Below, in pieces: positions 15,476-24,974 of a stretch of DNA of 64,000 nucleotides (position 1 is the first letter of the stretch; each line of letters begins with the position of its first letter). The notes under the pieces are model-generated. The model saw only the letters and a program-made list of their open reading frames with translations, was not told the origin of the DNA and made no database searches. Source of the DNA: Archivesica marissinica (Eukaryota; Mollusca; Bivalvia; Venerida; Vesicomyidae). The stretch spans positions 40,346,768 to 40,410,767 of the forward strand of contig CM026391.1 in assembly GCA_014843695.1 (NCBI GenBank). Reading direction: 5' to 3'. The position numbers and the translations under genes were made by a program.

Positions 15476-16825
15476 AATTATCCACCATCGCTAATGGTAT
15501 GGTCATCGCTAATGAGGGAGATAGCGAATTAACCATGAGGCGACAATATGCTAACTGTCGGTTCCGTTTTCATGCATATTCGGGATGACACACAATGCTT
15601 GATGAACGTGACCCTAAAAAGGGCCAGAGAAACGTAAATGTAATCACCTAGTGTACTTGACCCCCTTAGACGTCTATAAGTATATATACTAATCTACGTA
15701 GACATCACTAGCTAGAACATAATCACATTGGAAGTCAATCGCCTTAGATCAACAACTTTAGACACACTTCTACAAGACATCTACATACACAGATCTACAT
15801 CGAATAATCGACGGTGCCGACATCTAGTTCATACATGTAGTATGATGAAATATGATCGGAATTATCCAAATGCGCTTAAATAATTATTATCCGGAATCAG
15901 ATTAACTGTGAACTAATGTAGCTAATAGTATGTATATTTAACAATGTGAATTCTTTTAATTAAGTTAGTTATGTCCCATTGTCTGAACTGTTCAGACGTT
16001 CAGGTATATATTTAGAATATACCCAATGTCGCACATGGAAGGTCACGAGACCGACCAGCTGTTCAGTGCCGCCATATTCCAGTCACTGTGAGTGACCACA
16101 TGTGTTTTATTTTAGTGTTGGACAGTTTTATATTTTAACATGGTAAATATGCTTTCAAATGTGTTGGGAGTTATTGCATTCAGTGTACAAATATAATATA
16201 CAGGTTTCAAGTGAACTAGTTTGTGTTGGCATTCCATATTGTGGCAGTAAATAAGTACAACATTTACATTGAATGTTCTTCTGGTAAAGGTCAAGCTAGC
16301 AGCATTGAAATGTCTGTTTCTAATAGTTCTAATAGTTATTAATAATAATATGGCATTCACAATTGCATCCTGTCTCTTACACACACATACTACTTATTTG
16401 CAGGGTTGTGTTATTTGTTTAACAACCACGTTGGGAGAGAATGAATTGGGCGAAAGGAAAACACATCGTTCCACAAATGGTAAGCTTTATAAAGAGTGTA
16501 TTTAAATGTATATTGAAGGATTAAATTGCTCAATGCTATATTTATTTGATTGACTATATGATGTTTATTTAATAGGTCAATATCTGTTGGATATCTCGCT
16601 ATAGAAGATGTATAGTCAGGCATCCGGGTCTTTGATGACACTGTACTCATTGATTGGATGTGAAAGGATAATGCCAGAAATAACAATTACCACTGTGACA
16701 TGCAATGTACAATTTGAATATATAGATATATGTCTTTCATGAGTATTGATGGATAAGACATATTATTCATTGCTGTTTATATATATCTATATATATAGTT
16801 CAGAGTGTTAAACTCCATCTACAAC
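15476..16825. other. Intronic or intergenic DNA, no supported gene
   Basis: AT-rich unique sequence between the 15.2 kb and 18.4 kb exons. No EGF-like or lectin reading was seen on the minus strand. A weak plus-strand exon candidate at 16404-16479 is entered separately. A small AT microsatellite (TATATATCTATATATATAG) lies at about 16780-16798, next to the 23-bp minisatellite. Open frames of 78-91 codons overlap on both strands here and show no recognisable motif. Confidence 0.5.
16404..16479 (+). other. Possible plus-strand exon (weak)
   Basis: A 76-bp segment sits between an acceptor-like stretch ending in TTATTTGCAG and a strong donor-like GTAAGC. About 330 bp upstream, GCCGCCATATT (about 16070-16080) fits the YY1 motif seen near many promoters, followed by a donor-like GTGAGT at about 16089. 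Together these could outline a two-exon plus-strand transcript. The reading through the segment (GCVICLTTTLGENELGERKT) is not recognised. Chance occurrence is quite possible. Confidence 0.2.
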
Positions 16826-17893
16826 GTGAGTTAAACTGCAGCTACAACTTGAGTTAAACTCCAGCTACAACTTGAGTTAAACTTCAGCTACAACTTGAGT
16901 TAAGCTCCAGCTACAACTTGAGTTACAACTCCAGCTACAATTTGATTTACACTCCAGCTACAACTGTAGTTAAACTCCAGCTACAACTTGGGTTAATATC
17001 CAGCTACAACTTGAGTTAAACTCCAGCTACAACTTTAGTTAAACTCCAGCTACAACTTTAGATAAACTCCAGCTACAACTTTAGTTAAACTCCAGCTACA
17101 ACTTGAGTTAAACTCCAGCTACCACTTGAGTTAAACTCCAGCTACAACATTAGTTAAACTCCAGCTACAACTTTAGTTAAACTCCAGCTACCACTTGAGT
17201 TAAACTCCAGCTACAACATTAGTTAAACTCCAGCTACAACTTTAGTTAAACTCCAGCTACCACTTGAGTTAAATTCCAGCTACAACTTGGGTTAATATCC
17301 AGCTACAACTTGAGTTAAACTCCAGCTACAATTTGAGTTAAACTCCAGCTACAACATTAGTTAAACTCTAGCTACAACTTTAGTTAAACTCCAGCTACAA
17401 CTTTAGATAAACTCCAGCTACAACTTTAGTTAAACTCCAGCTACAACTTGAGTTAAACTCCAGCTACCACTTGAGTTAAACTCCAGCTACAACATTAGTT
17501 AAACTCCAGCTACAACTTTAGTTAAACTCCAGCTACAACTTGAGTTCAACTCCAGCTACCACTTGAGTTAAATTCCAGCTACCACTTGAGTTAATCTCCA
17601 GCTACCACTTGAGTTAAACTCCAGCTACAACATTAGTTAAACTCCAGCTACAACTTGAGCTAAACTCCAGCTATAACTTGAGTCAAACTCCAGCTACAAC
17701 TTGATTTAAACTCCAGCTACAACTTGAGTTAAACTCCAGCTACACCTGTAGTTAAACTCCAGCTACAACTTCAGTTACAACTCCGTCTACAACTTGAGAT
17801 AAACTCCAGCTACAACATTAGCTAAACTCCAGCTACAACTTGAGTTAAACTCCAGCTGCAACTTTAGTTAAACTCCAGCTACAACTTTAGTTT
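16826..17893. repeat. 23-bp minisatellite, about 46 units
   Basis: The unit is 23 bp with core GAGTTAAACTCCAGCTACAA; consecutive units start at 16826 and 16849. Variants alternate CTTGAG, CTTTAG, CATTAG and ACCACTTGAG. Short series recur: the three-unit pattern 'CCACTTGAG / CATTAG / CTTTAG' is repeated at about 17120-17270 and again near 17460-17530. The array lies in the intron between the two EGF-like exons. The consensus has no CpG. The left edge is ragged (a degenerate unit from about 16803) and the right edge ends at about 17893. Confidence 0.95.
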
Positions 17894-18360
17894 ACTGTTA
17901 GAGTTCGTATTCCTCGTGCGTTTGGTAGCGAGTGTTTGTGTTCACGTGTATGATTTAAGACTCTCTATTATCCTAACATGCCATTATGTGCATCTTTAAA
18001 ATAATACATGTGTACTATATGTGTACTATATGTGTACTATATGTGTACTATATGTGTACTGTATGTGTACTATATGTAAGAGTATGTATGATATTAGTGT
18101 GTGTATTGTTGGGCATGTTTCCTTTGTATAAATAAAATATATCTGTATGTGAAAAGCTTTGTCTCGCAAAATTAATTTCATATCCCACTCATTAAATTAC
18201 ATTTATGCATTTGTCGAAATTCAGATACATTTACTCGTAATATAATCTGGAAATTATCGAATGAGAAATTACAACTTGTTAACAATTGAAATGAGAACAT
18301 TGAAATGGTATAGTCAACGAATAGATTTCTACAATATTAACATGAACAGTATATGCTTAC
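17894..18360. other. Intronic sequence flanking the EGF-like exon
   Basis: Unique AT-rich DNA apart from the 11-bp repeat at 18008-18077. An AATAAAATATATC string at about 18129 looks like a plus-strand polyadenylation signal but has no supporting gene. The 67-codon plus-strand frame at 18261-18464 is the antisense shadow of the exon at 18361-18507. Confidence 0.5.
18008..18077. repeat. 11-bp tandem repeat
   Basis: Six copies of ATGTGTACTAT plus a partial copy, starting at 18008, 18019, 18030, 18041, 18052 and 18063. One copy has G in place of A (ACTGT). This is a simple short repeat in the intron. Confidence 0.9.
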
Positions 18361-18507
18361 CGATGTCACATTGTTCGCCTATACCAGTCCATCTACCGAG
18401 ACATCCGGATGTACAAATACCCAGCATCCTGTCTTCCACTGATATAACGCTATTTTTACAATAGCATTTCTTCGTACAGTCATACCCGCACATATTTTCC
18501 TGGCAAT
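18361..18507 (-). CDS. Exon encoding an EGF-like, 8-cysteine module
   Basis: This internal exon is 147 bp (49 codons). The acceptor ends CTTTCTTTAG and the donor is GTAAG; both ends are phase 1, as in the neighbouring exons. The reading begins DCQENMCGYDCTKKCYCKN and ends LGICTSGCLGRWTGIGEQC. It has eight cysteines and the GxC-xxGCxGxWTGxxC ending typical of MEGF/laminin-type EGF-like repeats of animal cell-surface proteins. It lies between the lectin-type exons (right) and the second EGF-like exon (left), so the protein order is lectin domains, then EGF-like modules. The loop between the fifth and sixth cysteines is longer than in the 15.2 kb module. The open frame here is too short to be found without splice sites. 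Confidence 0.8.
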
Positions 18508-18597
18508 CTAAAGAAAGCGAGGTGGCTGTGAAAGTAGTATGACTTGCAACTGTTAGGAATATTTAATAGCTAGAGAATCACTAAGCACAAACAAGTG

Positions 18598-18845
18598 CAG
18601 TGGTTAGCACGATCGTTTCTCACTAATGCAGTGGTTAGTATGCTCGCTTCTCACCAATGCAGTGGTTAGGATGCTCGCTTCCCACCAATGCAGTGGTTAG
18701 TATGCTCGCTTCTCACCAATACAGTGGTTAGTATGCTCGCTACTCACCAATGCAGTGGTTAGTATGCTCGCTTATCACCAATACTGTGGTTGGTAAGCTC
18801 GCTTCTCACCAATACAGTGGTTAGCATGCTCGCTTCTCACCAATG
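18598..18845 (+). repeat. 31-bp tandem repeat, 8 units, derived from the head of a SINE-like element
   Basis: Eight consecutive 31-bp units start at 18598 and 18629 onward, with core CAGTGGTTAGTATGCTCGCT followed by TCTCACCAATG. The last unit runs directly into the SINE-like body at 18846-18986. The unit resembles a tRNA-derived SINE head (GTGGTTAGCATGCTCGC), so one part of the element appears to have been tandemly amplified. Confidence 0.85.
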
Positions 18846-18986
18846 CAACACATTGTATCTGATTTTAGCATGTGAGATGGTACGGTGGTCGCCAGATCGG
18901 ACAAGTGGGTTTTCTCCGGGTATTCTGGTTTCCTCCCACACGATTGACCACCTTTACGCTTTAATCCACACCAACGATAGTGTTTA
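18846..18986 (+). mobile_element. SINE-like element body (family W)
   Basis: After the tandem head the sequence reads GTACGGTGGTCGCCAGATCG, then GGTTTTCTCCGGGTATTCTG, then GTTTCCTCCCACA. The 'TTTTCTCCGGGTA...GGTTTCCTCCCAC' motif is, from memory, a conserved core found in many invertebrate SINEs; I do not assign a named family. Its 3' end is not sharply defined. The 65-codon frame across it is not a gene. Confidence 0.6.
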
Positions 18987-20120
18987 ATATAAGTTGTTAA
19001 AACTTATTTCGCAATCGTTGTAAAATTAATAAGTTTAAACTAAGCACAAACAAACAAAAGGTGTACCAACTTGATGTGAAGCAAATATATTAAAATTAAT
19101 GTGCACATGTTTAACGCCTGGTTTATTATTATTATTGTATATATAATCCATATAGATAATGTACTACTAAATTCAGCAAGGTACCAATCACAAGAATGGC
19201 AATTATCGTTAATTTGATACCAAACATGACTAGTTGTGTCATGTGAAACATATTGGTTGTTATGGCGTTTTGATGTCACTGAAGAAGCTGCACACATGGT
19301 ATTGCTATCACTAAAAGGTTTATGGAATTATCTGATGGTATAGTTAGATCATTTGTTATTTGTTTAGACATAATAATCTCATCACACATAGGCGATTCCA
19401 TTAAACACAACCTGGCGAATTGGGTGAATTTGTCAATTCTGGCGATTTTTGACCGAAACTGTTTGAAAATGTGTTACATCATTTGAAATATAACGAAAGG
19501 CAAACCTTGGGGAACTATTTGTTGCGAATGATTTACGAAGTGTGATGAACGGTGTGTTATTCGCTAACATGCATTGGGTCGCGCAAACAATCTTTGATAT
19601 TTCCGTTTCCAATTAGGAAGGCAAAAACAGGCGAACTGAAGCGCAACTGTGCGCATGCATCCGAAGCTTTCCGAAAGTCCGCTAACGGACAATATTCAAG
19701 ACTGGCGAAATGGCGAACACCAGGTGGGGTCAATTTGCCTACTAACTTTCTCCGACTCGACACCACATCGTATTGTTGTTTGACGGCTGTTTGAGTTTCA
19801 ACTGTTTTGAAGTGTTGTAAGTGCAACAGTATACCAAGGAGAAAAGCAAAAACATCTAGAGCGAGAGCGAGAAAGGATTCTGCTGGAGGCCTCAAGACTT
19901 ACGTTGGCCATTGTGGGTCACAACTGTTACTGTCTGTTTAGTAGTTCCTGTCTGTACATTAATCATTTTTGAGCAACATCAGATACAACGGTAATATACA
20001 ATGGAATGCAATGCTCTTTAATATCAAAGAATGCAGCAATTACATTCAAACAATTATTATAATTATGCAATCATGTAATACATGCAATGATTAGAGATAC
20101 ATACAGTGATATACTGTTGA
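18987..20120. other. Intronic DNA, no supported exon; atypical segment 19400-19910
   Basis: No lectin or EGF-like reading was found. 19400-19910 is richer in GC and CpG than its surroundings and repeats short GGCGAA strings (CCTGGCGAATTGGGTG at about 19409, ACTGGCGAAATGGCGAAC near 19700). This suggests an old unrecognised mobile element. Overlapping frames of 80 (plus) and 112 (minus) codons across it resemble no protein I know. Confidence 0.4.
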
Positions 20121-20308
20121 AGTCGTGATGGTCAAGTATTCCAGTCCCGCTCAGATCGTGTTTCTTTATATCTTTATATGAATAAGTTGGCAGTTTCCTA
20201 CGGAGCACTAAGCAATATTTAACCGCTGGAGCCTGTCCAGGAAAGGTGTTGTTTGGTTAACTGATATTCGCTCAAATGGGCAACCGGTAGCGATGTTAAA
20301 TAAACGTG
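20121..20308 (+). mobile_element. SINE-like element, family X (near full length)
   Basis: A tRNA-like head (GTGATGGTCAAGTATTCCAG, then TCCCGCTCAGATCGTG) is followed by the body TTGGCAGTTTCCTACGGAG and TTAACCGCTGGAGCCTGTCC. It ends with the tail GGGCAACCGGTAGCG and TTAAATAAACG. Related copies lie on the minus strand at 22280-22425 and 25826-25985, with a plus-strand fragment near 26870. The tail is shared with family Y. Confidence 0.7.
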
Positions 20309-20318
20309 CGATTTCGCT

Positions 20319-20455
20319 TCAGGTTCAAAATGCCTGGCGCTCGAACTCCGCTGGAGCCATTACGATTGTGCTGTTAGTAGAGACATTTAAAGTCCACATT
20401 GTCTCCTATCTGCAGATCTCCACCATGTCGATGGATTCCATCAGACAAACATAAT
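20319..20455 (+). mobile_element. SINE-like element, family Z (plus copy)
   Basis: A segment around CTCGAACTCCGCTGGAGCC and TTACGATTGTGC continues to TGTCGATGGATTCCATCAG. It aligns by eye with the reverse complement of 22648-22800 over about 130 bp. It starts about ten bases after the tail of the family X copy, so two elements sit head to tail. Confidence 0.55.
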
Positions 20456-20497
20456 TTCATTTTGGTTAGTATTTATGTACTTGAACATGTTTCTTAC

Positions 20498-20677
20498 CTC
20501 CAAATACTCGGACCTCACAAACACCCAATGTAGCATCCCCACTCATGCCGATCTTCAGGTATTGTGCAATGGCATGAATTTCGATTTCAGTATGTGGATC
20601 AGTCGTAGAATCAGTATGCACGAGCAACCAGGTTGTACTGTCATTTGATACAGATACGTGGTAGTATCCAATGAGAT
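20498..20677 (-). CDS. Exon: C-terminal half of fucolectin-type (F5/8C-like) domain 2
   Basis: This internal exon is 180 bp (60 codons). The acceptor ends GATGCTTTTCAG and the donor is GTAAG; both ends are phase 1. The reading contains LIGYYHVSVSNDSTTWL and ends QYLKIGMSGDATLGVCEVRVFGG. This is the closing strand pattern of the F-type lectin/fucolectin fold, where a QxLxIxxxG...LxxCEVxVFG segment ends the jellyroll. It follows the N-terminal half at 22203-22012; the joining codon would be G+AT, aspartate. Compared with the equivalent exon at 25702-25472 it is 17 codons shorter and lacks the cysteine pair of the middle loop. F-type lectins bind fucose outside the cell, but this copy lacks the usual sugar-contact residues, so binding is doubtful. 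Confidence 0.82.
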
Positions 20678-21447
20678 CTGAAAAGCATCGCTGCATCATA
20701 ATATACGATTACAATGGCATTCTTACATGGTTGTTCATGGAACATTGGCTGAATTCTTTCATTTTTTTTGGTGAATTCAGAAACTTCGTATATTCATATA
20801 TATAATAATTGTATACAAATATGATTATGAATATGAATACATATATATATATATATACACACACTCATATTTACACATATATAGTATACGTGCAAAAATG
20901 CACATATCTAATTACAATAAACATTTTTCAGCTATAGTATTTTTTTCAAAATTGTATAATACGTCTAATAAGCCAATTTATAAAAATAACAAACACAAAA
21001 CATTGGCTGAATTTATTACTATCACAATTAACAACACATGAGCAGTATTTTGAAAATAAATATATTATTAACATGGTACCGAAATAGTGTGCATGGACCG
21101 TATATGCAATATTAGACTATGTGCATTTAATTATATAAGCATAGCGTAGTCGTGAAGTGAAAGTGTATTCACGCACTACTATACCTATGTTTAATTGAAC
21201 ACATTAGTCGCTATTCTCCTGTGTAGAAGGGTTGTTCCGAATATTGCTAGTACCTGTGGCCTGCATGATTGTCTTGTTTATTGACTTCTTATTCATACAT
21301 ATGTATAGTTAAAACAAATCAAGCAATGAACACGATGGCGTCAATAATTCAGATTTACTTCCGATGTTCGAAGGCAAAACCAGCCAATCTCCAACATTAC
21401 CCTCCTAAGCGAAATACTGAACATTTTAGATTATTCCTTATATTCAG
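20678..21447. other. AT-rich intronic DNA with an (AT)n-(AC)n microsatellite
   Basis: No exon was seen. An (AT)8 run followed by (AC)4 lies at 20841-20864. The sequence is strongly AT-rich throughout, especially 20760-21060. From about 21340 it may already belong to the LINE remnant that follows. Confidence 0.5.
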
Positions 21448-21768
21448 GGTCACTTGTGGAATTCACTCCCTTATCACATCAAAACAGCACATTCTGTTTC
21501 ACATTTCAAAGCTTTATATATCAGGTGGTGCAACGAACAGACCAATGACCTAATAAACTGATAATTTACAATTATACATGAATATAAGTATTAGTGCTTG
21601 CAGCTTATATCTTATTATGGTTTACTGGTTACTGTTTACACGTTTCATTATTTGTTATTTCATGTTTTAATTTGTTGAGGGCCACATGGTAGATTGACTT
21701 AATTGTTCAAATGAGTTCTCTCTTTAAATAAAGTCTTTATTATTATTATTAGTATTATTATTATAAGT
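21448..21768 (+). mobile_element. LINE retrotransposon 3' remnant
   Basis: A 38-codon reading from 21448 to the stop at 21559-21561 begins GHLWNSLPYHIKTAHSVSHF. The LWNSLP...FK pattern is typical of the C-terminal end of reverse transcriptases of CR1/L2-like non-LTR retrotransposons. About 170 bp of 3' UTR follows, containing GAGGGCCACATGGTAGA and ending in TTTAAATAAAGTC and a (TTA)n run (about 21735-21768), a usual LINE terminus. Upstream of 21448 the frame is interrupted; a neighbouring frame (RNTEHFRLFLIF) looks like the continuation after a frameshift. It is 5'-truncated and inactive, and inserted opposite to the host gene. Confidence 0.75.
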
Positions 21769-22011
21769 TATATAAGAACCGCTTAGTCAAAAGCTAGCCG
21801 AATGTCGGATTTCAGGGCCGATATAATACATTTTATTTCCTTACGCAAATACATGGAATTAGTGGATACGAATTTATTACATGAAGTGGATTATTAGCAC
21901 ATTAAAATAACCTTGTTTTCAAAAAATGTGAGTTCGCTTTACAAGAATATCTAAAATTGCCAGTATCAAATTGTGTTCAAATGATGATTATTTTAATTCA
22001 AATTCACAAAC

Positions 22012-22203
22012 CATCTGTGTATGGTAGAATTTCAATGCTGTCAATCCGCATTATGCGCCGTAGATTGATACTCCACCATGGATTCGATTCCTGCGCCGTG
22101 ATACTGCAACTCGAACTATCGACCTGCCATATTCCATCCACAGCTTTATTGGCACTTTCTGAAGTACTCTGGGTCGCTAGTCCTCCTATTGCAAGATTCC
22201 TAC
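22012..22203 (-). CDS. Exon: N-terminal half of fucolectin-type (F5/8C-like) domain 2
   Basis: This internal exon is 192 bp (64 codons). The acceptor ends GAATGTTTAG and the donor reads GTTTGTG; both ends are phase 1. The reading starts RNLAIGGLATQSTSESANKA, continues VDGIWQVDSSSCSITAQ and reaches NPWWSINLRRIMRIDSIEIL. NLAxxGxATQS, AVDG and NPWWxxNL are the hallmark blocks of the F-type lectin/fucolectin family. The conserved histidine after the AVDG block and the RxDCCxxR-type arginine motif expected at the exon junction are not seen, so fucose binding is probably lost. The minus-strand frame stays open through this exon and upstream for 187 codons in all, but the upstream part is a family X SINE and the acceptor marks the true start. 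Confidence 0.85.
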
Positions 22204-22279
22204 CTAAACATTCATGATAAATGACAAACATTAGTTCAGATTTTACGCCTTCATCAGCAACATATTGGAATATACCACA

Positions 22280-22425
22280 TGCGGGAGGTTTACATAGCAA
22301 CATATTTCCTTGGCAAGCTCCATCGGTTAACCAGTACTTGGTGTGGTGCATCAACCTCAGTAAGAAACTGCCAACATGTTCATATAGAGAAACACGGCTT
22401 GAGCGTGGCTCGAACGAATGACGAC
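22280..22425 (-). mobile_element. SINE-like element, family X (minus copy, tail missing)
   Basis: On the minus strand this reads GTGTTTCTCTATATGAACAT, then GTTGGCAGTTTCTTACTGAG, then AAGTACTGGTTAACCGATGG and AGCTTGCCAAGGAAA. It matches the plus copy at 20121-20308 block by block but lacks the GGGCAACCGGTAGCG tail. It ends about 80 bp before the acceptor of the lectin exon and is in the same open frame. Confidence 0.65.
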
Positions 22426-22647
22426 CAATGATGATAGGGTACAATGGTATACAAGTACGCGACCGTAATAACTGGACAACGGAGGTGGTCCTATAATCTA
22501 GAATTGAGGTACAATTATTATATAATTCAATTATACGTAACAGGGTAAAAACAAGTGTTTCCGGCAATTGTCAGTTGACGATCTGGTAAGAAACATATTA
22601 TATACAAAGTTATGTTAGCTCGATTGCGAAACAAGGTTTTATATCAA

Positions 22648-22800
22648 TCACCTCTGAGACCTCATTCCTTGTGGAATCCATCTCAACTAGGGAGAGAGAA
22701 GAGGCAACGTGTAATTGAAATATCTTGCCTAAGGGCACAATCGTAACGGCTCCAGCGGGGTACGAACTGTCCGGGCCGTTCACACACGATGACCACTAAG
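22648..22800 (-). mobile_element. SINE-like element, family Z (minus copy)
   Basis: On the minus strand a head TTAGTGGTCATCGTGTGTG and a B-box-like CAGTTCGTACCCC are followed by GCTGGAGCCGTTACGATTGT and GCCCTTAGGCAAGATATTTC, ending near GATGGATTCCACAAGGAATG. The order (A-box-like, B-box-like, then a 'CCTTxGGCAAGxxA' core) is that of a tRNA-derived SINE. The 60-codon minus frame over it (22865-22683) is not a gene. Confidence 0.65.
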
Positions 22801-23059
22801 AAACAGTGAGCAATGGCAGGCAGAAACATATATATAAGACCGGAAGCTGTATGTGAACGATACAATTACAACAAATGTATGGACAGCATGGGCTGTTACT
22901 CGACGAGATCTGGGCCCGAGGTTATGAACCTTTTCTCCAATCTCAATACAATATCTGACGTCTGAATCTCAGAAACAAGTTCAATCAAATCAATGAAGCT
23001 TGAGTTTGAGACCTCCAATACTGTCATCGTATTATATTCAACTCATGTGAACATTGATT

Positions 23060-23255
23060 TAGATATTCGTCGATTTGGGGAGGTGTTTATTGGGGAGGTG
23101 TTATACCATTTAGGTCATATTTTGGCCGAGCAGTATTGCAGGCACTGAAGCGCACTCGGGCAAAACCACCTATCTTCCGTAAGTCAGCAGAATAGCCTCC
23201 TCACATCACCGACAGCCAATGAGACTCGAATCTACAGTGGTTACGTCTTTGACCA
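23060..23255 (-). mobile_element. SINE-like element (family V), minus strand
   Basis: The minus-strand reading has a tRNA-like start (GTAACCACTGTAGATTCGAG, TCTCATTGGCTG). A body follows with CTTACGGAAGATAGGTGG, TTTTGCCCGAGTGCGC and GCCTGCAATACTGCTCGG. The 'ACGGAAGxTAGGTGG...GTGC...TGCCTG' series resembles the core of SINEs reported from bivalves; this is from memory and not verified. The end is near a short duplicated GGGGAGGTGTT (about 23078-23101). Confidence 0.45.
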
Positions 23256-24390
23256 TAACAGCATGTTTACTGCGGGCGCGATATATTATTCGTAGAGTAT
23301 TCATTTAATATACAATTGTATATATCGACATAGCAAGAGACACGATGTCATCAACAGGAGGTCAATCTAAAATTGAACATGTGAATATGCATTTAAATAC
23401 CGCCATCAACTATGAACTCATCTATAACGTTTTTAGTTTTCCATTCCTGTCATTTAGTTTGTATTATATGTTGCTATGCATTGTGGGTCGATCCACTGTT
23501 TCTGTCATTGTATATCCCTGTGTTACTGGTTTCCGACGATGTAGTACATAACTGACTCCTACAGGTTTATAATTGTCATACACTGCAAACAATTTATATG
23601 ACCAAATAAACAATATTTTACCATTCATTCACAAAAATCTCGAAGAAAACCGATTGCTTACTTTTTGAGAAAAGTTGAGAAAATAGCGGTACCTCATTAT
23701 CAGTAATCCGGAATGACGTCATATGTTTTCGCCGAACTGTGGAAATTGCATACAGCGCGAGCATTAGTATGTAAGCAGCATTTCTTTTTTAACAAACAAT
23801 ATAAATAAGGAAGACTTACTTTAATAACAGGCTTAATTTATCATTTTCACTCAAAATTCATTTGTTGGACAGCATTTTGTCTATACTGTATCTAAAACAC
23901 TAACATATAGTTTAACTTAGACAAACACACAGGGCATAAGAAGTCGTCACCCCCCCCCTAATTACTCTGACTGGGTACATAACCGTAAATAGACCCATCC
24001 ATTGAACACATCACATGGTGCCTAACTGAGAATAACTAGGTTTACACAACCATGTAGATCAGTTGGAGAACCTCTGTGACAACACATGGACCTGATGGCG
24101 AAAAAAATGTGAAAATCGATATTATTCATAATATAAGGACCCATTGTGTGTAACAACGGACGAAATTCATACACACGGAGCAGTGAGACTATAATGACAT
24201 TTTTATTCGTAAATATATTGGCGTGGCAGACGAAGTATATGTCATTTTGGAGAACATGTTTCTAATTTCTTTAAAAAATGATATTTATATGGCGACATAA
24301 AACGGATATAGTGAAACTAGTGAAAACTGGGGTAGGTTTAAAGATTTCACCGCTTATTTACAAGTCTGATCCCTATGCTCAGTTAGAAAT
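23256..24390. other. Intronic DNA, no supported exon
   Basis: Between the two fucolectin domains. No cysteine-rich or lectin-like minus-strand reading with splice sites was seen. It contains a C9 homopolymer at 23950-23958, which is prone to length error. A 68-codon plus frame (23345-23551) shows only a hydrophobic stretch and no family signature. Confidence 0.45.
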
Positions 24391-24692
24391 AGATTGGAAG
24401 TGTGTGTGTTTTACGTTTATTTATCGTCGCTACCGGATGTCCATATGAGTGGCGCTTCATGAAGAATTTTGGAAGATAGTGCAATGATACAGAGAGATAC
24501 CCATTCCAGAGTCTCCTCTGGTTCTTTTACGTGCACGGTGTAAAGCACCGACACGAGACCTCGGTTTAACGTCCCATCTGAAAGACTGTTAATTGTATTA
24601 GGGTAAGACGGGCGATCGAACCTGCGATCCCTGGATTACCAGTACATCGTGTTACAACTGGTCTACAGATCTGTCTGTAGAGATTGGGAGTG
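24391..24692 (-). mobile_element. tRNA-derived SINE, family Y (copy 1), with flanking 12-bp repeats
   Basis: On the minus strand the element runs from a tRNA-like head (A-box region TGTAGACCAGTTG, B box GGTTCGATCG) through ACCGAGGTCTCGTGTCGGTG and TTACACCGTGCACGTAAAAG. The 3' tail is CATATGGACATCCGGTAGCG and GATAAATAAACG. AGATTGGAAGTG at 24391-24402 and AGATTGGGAGTG at 24681-24692 flank it and look like a target-site duplication. The 90-codon minus frame across the next copy is not a gene. Confidence 0.82.
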
Positions 24693-24974
24693 TGTGTTTT
24701 ACGTTTATTTATAGTCGCTACCGGATACCCATATGAGCGACGCCTCCTGAAGAGATTAGTAATTTTAGAATTTGGCGAATAGTGCAGTGATACAGAAAGA
24801 TACCCATTATTCTCTGGTTCTTTTACGTTCACCGACACGGGACCTCGGTTTAACGTGCCATCTGAAAGACTGTTAATTTTATTAGGGTCAGACGGGGGAT
24901 CGAACCTGCGATCCCTGGATTACCAGTCAGCGTGTTAACACTGGACTACATATCCGTCTGTTAGATTGGAAGTG
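24681..24974 (-). mobile_element. tRNA-derived SINE, family Y (copy 2), adjacent to copy 1
   Basis: Same orientation and structure as the copy at 24391-24692: A-box region TGTAGTCCAGTG, B box GGTTCGATCC, tail with GGTAGCGAC. It starts at the shared 12-bp repeat 24681-24692 and ends at a third copy, AGATTGGAAGTG, at 24963-24974. Spacing between the three 12-mers is 290 and 282 bp. It lacks about 15 bases in the promoter-proximal body that copy 1 retains. Confidence 0.82.

Noticed and set aside
19557..19895. 112-residue minus-strand frame overlapping an 80-residue plus-strand frame
   Set aside because: No recognisable domain, no fitting splice sites in the host gene's phase, and both strands are equally open because of higher GC.
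22683..22865. 60-residue minus-strand frame with a hydrophobic start, like a signal peptide
   Set aside because: Lies in a family Z SINE copy and has no downstream splice continuity in frame.
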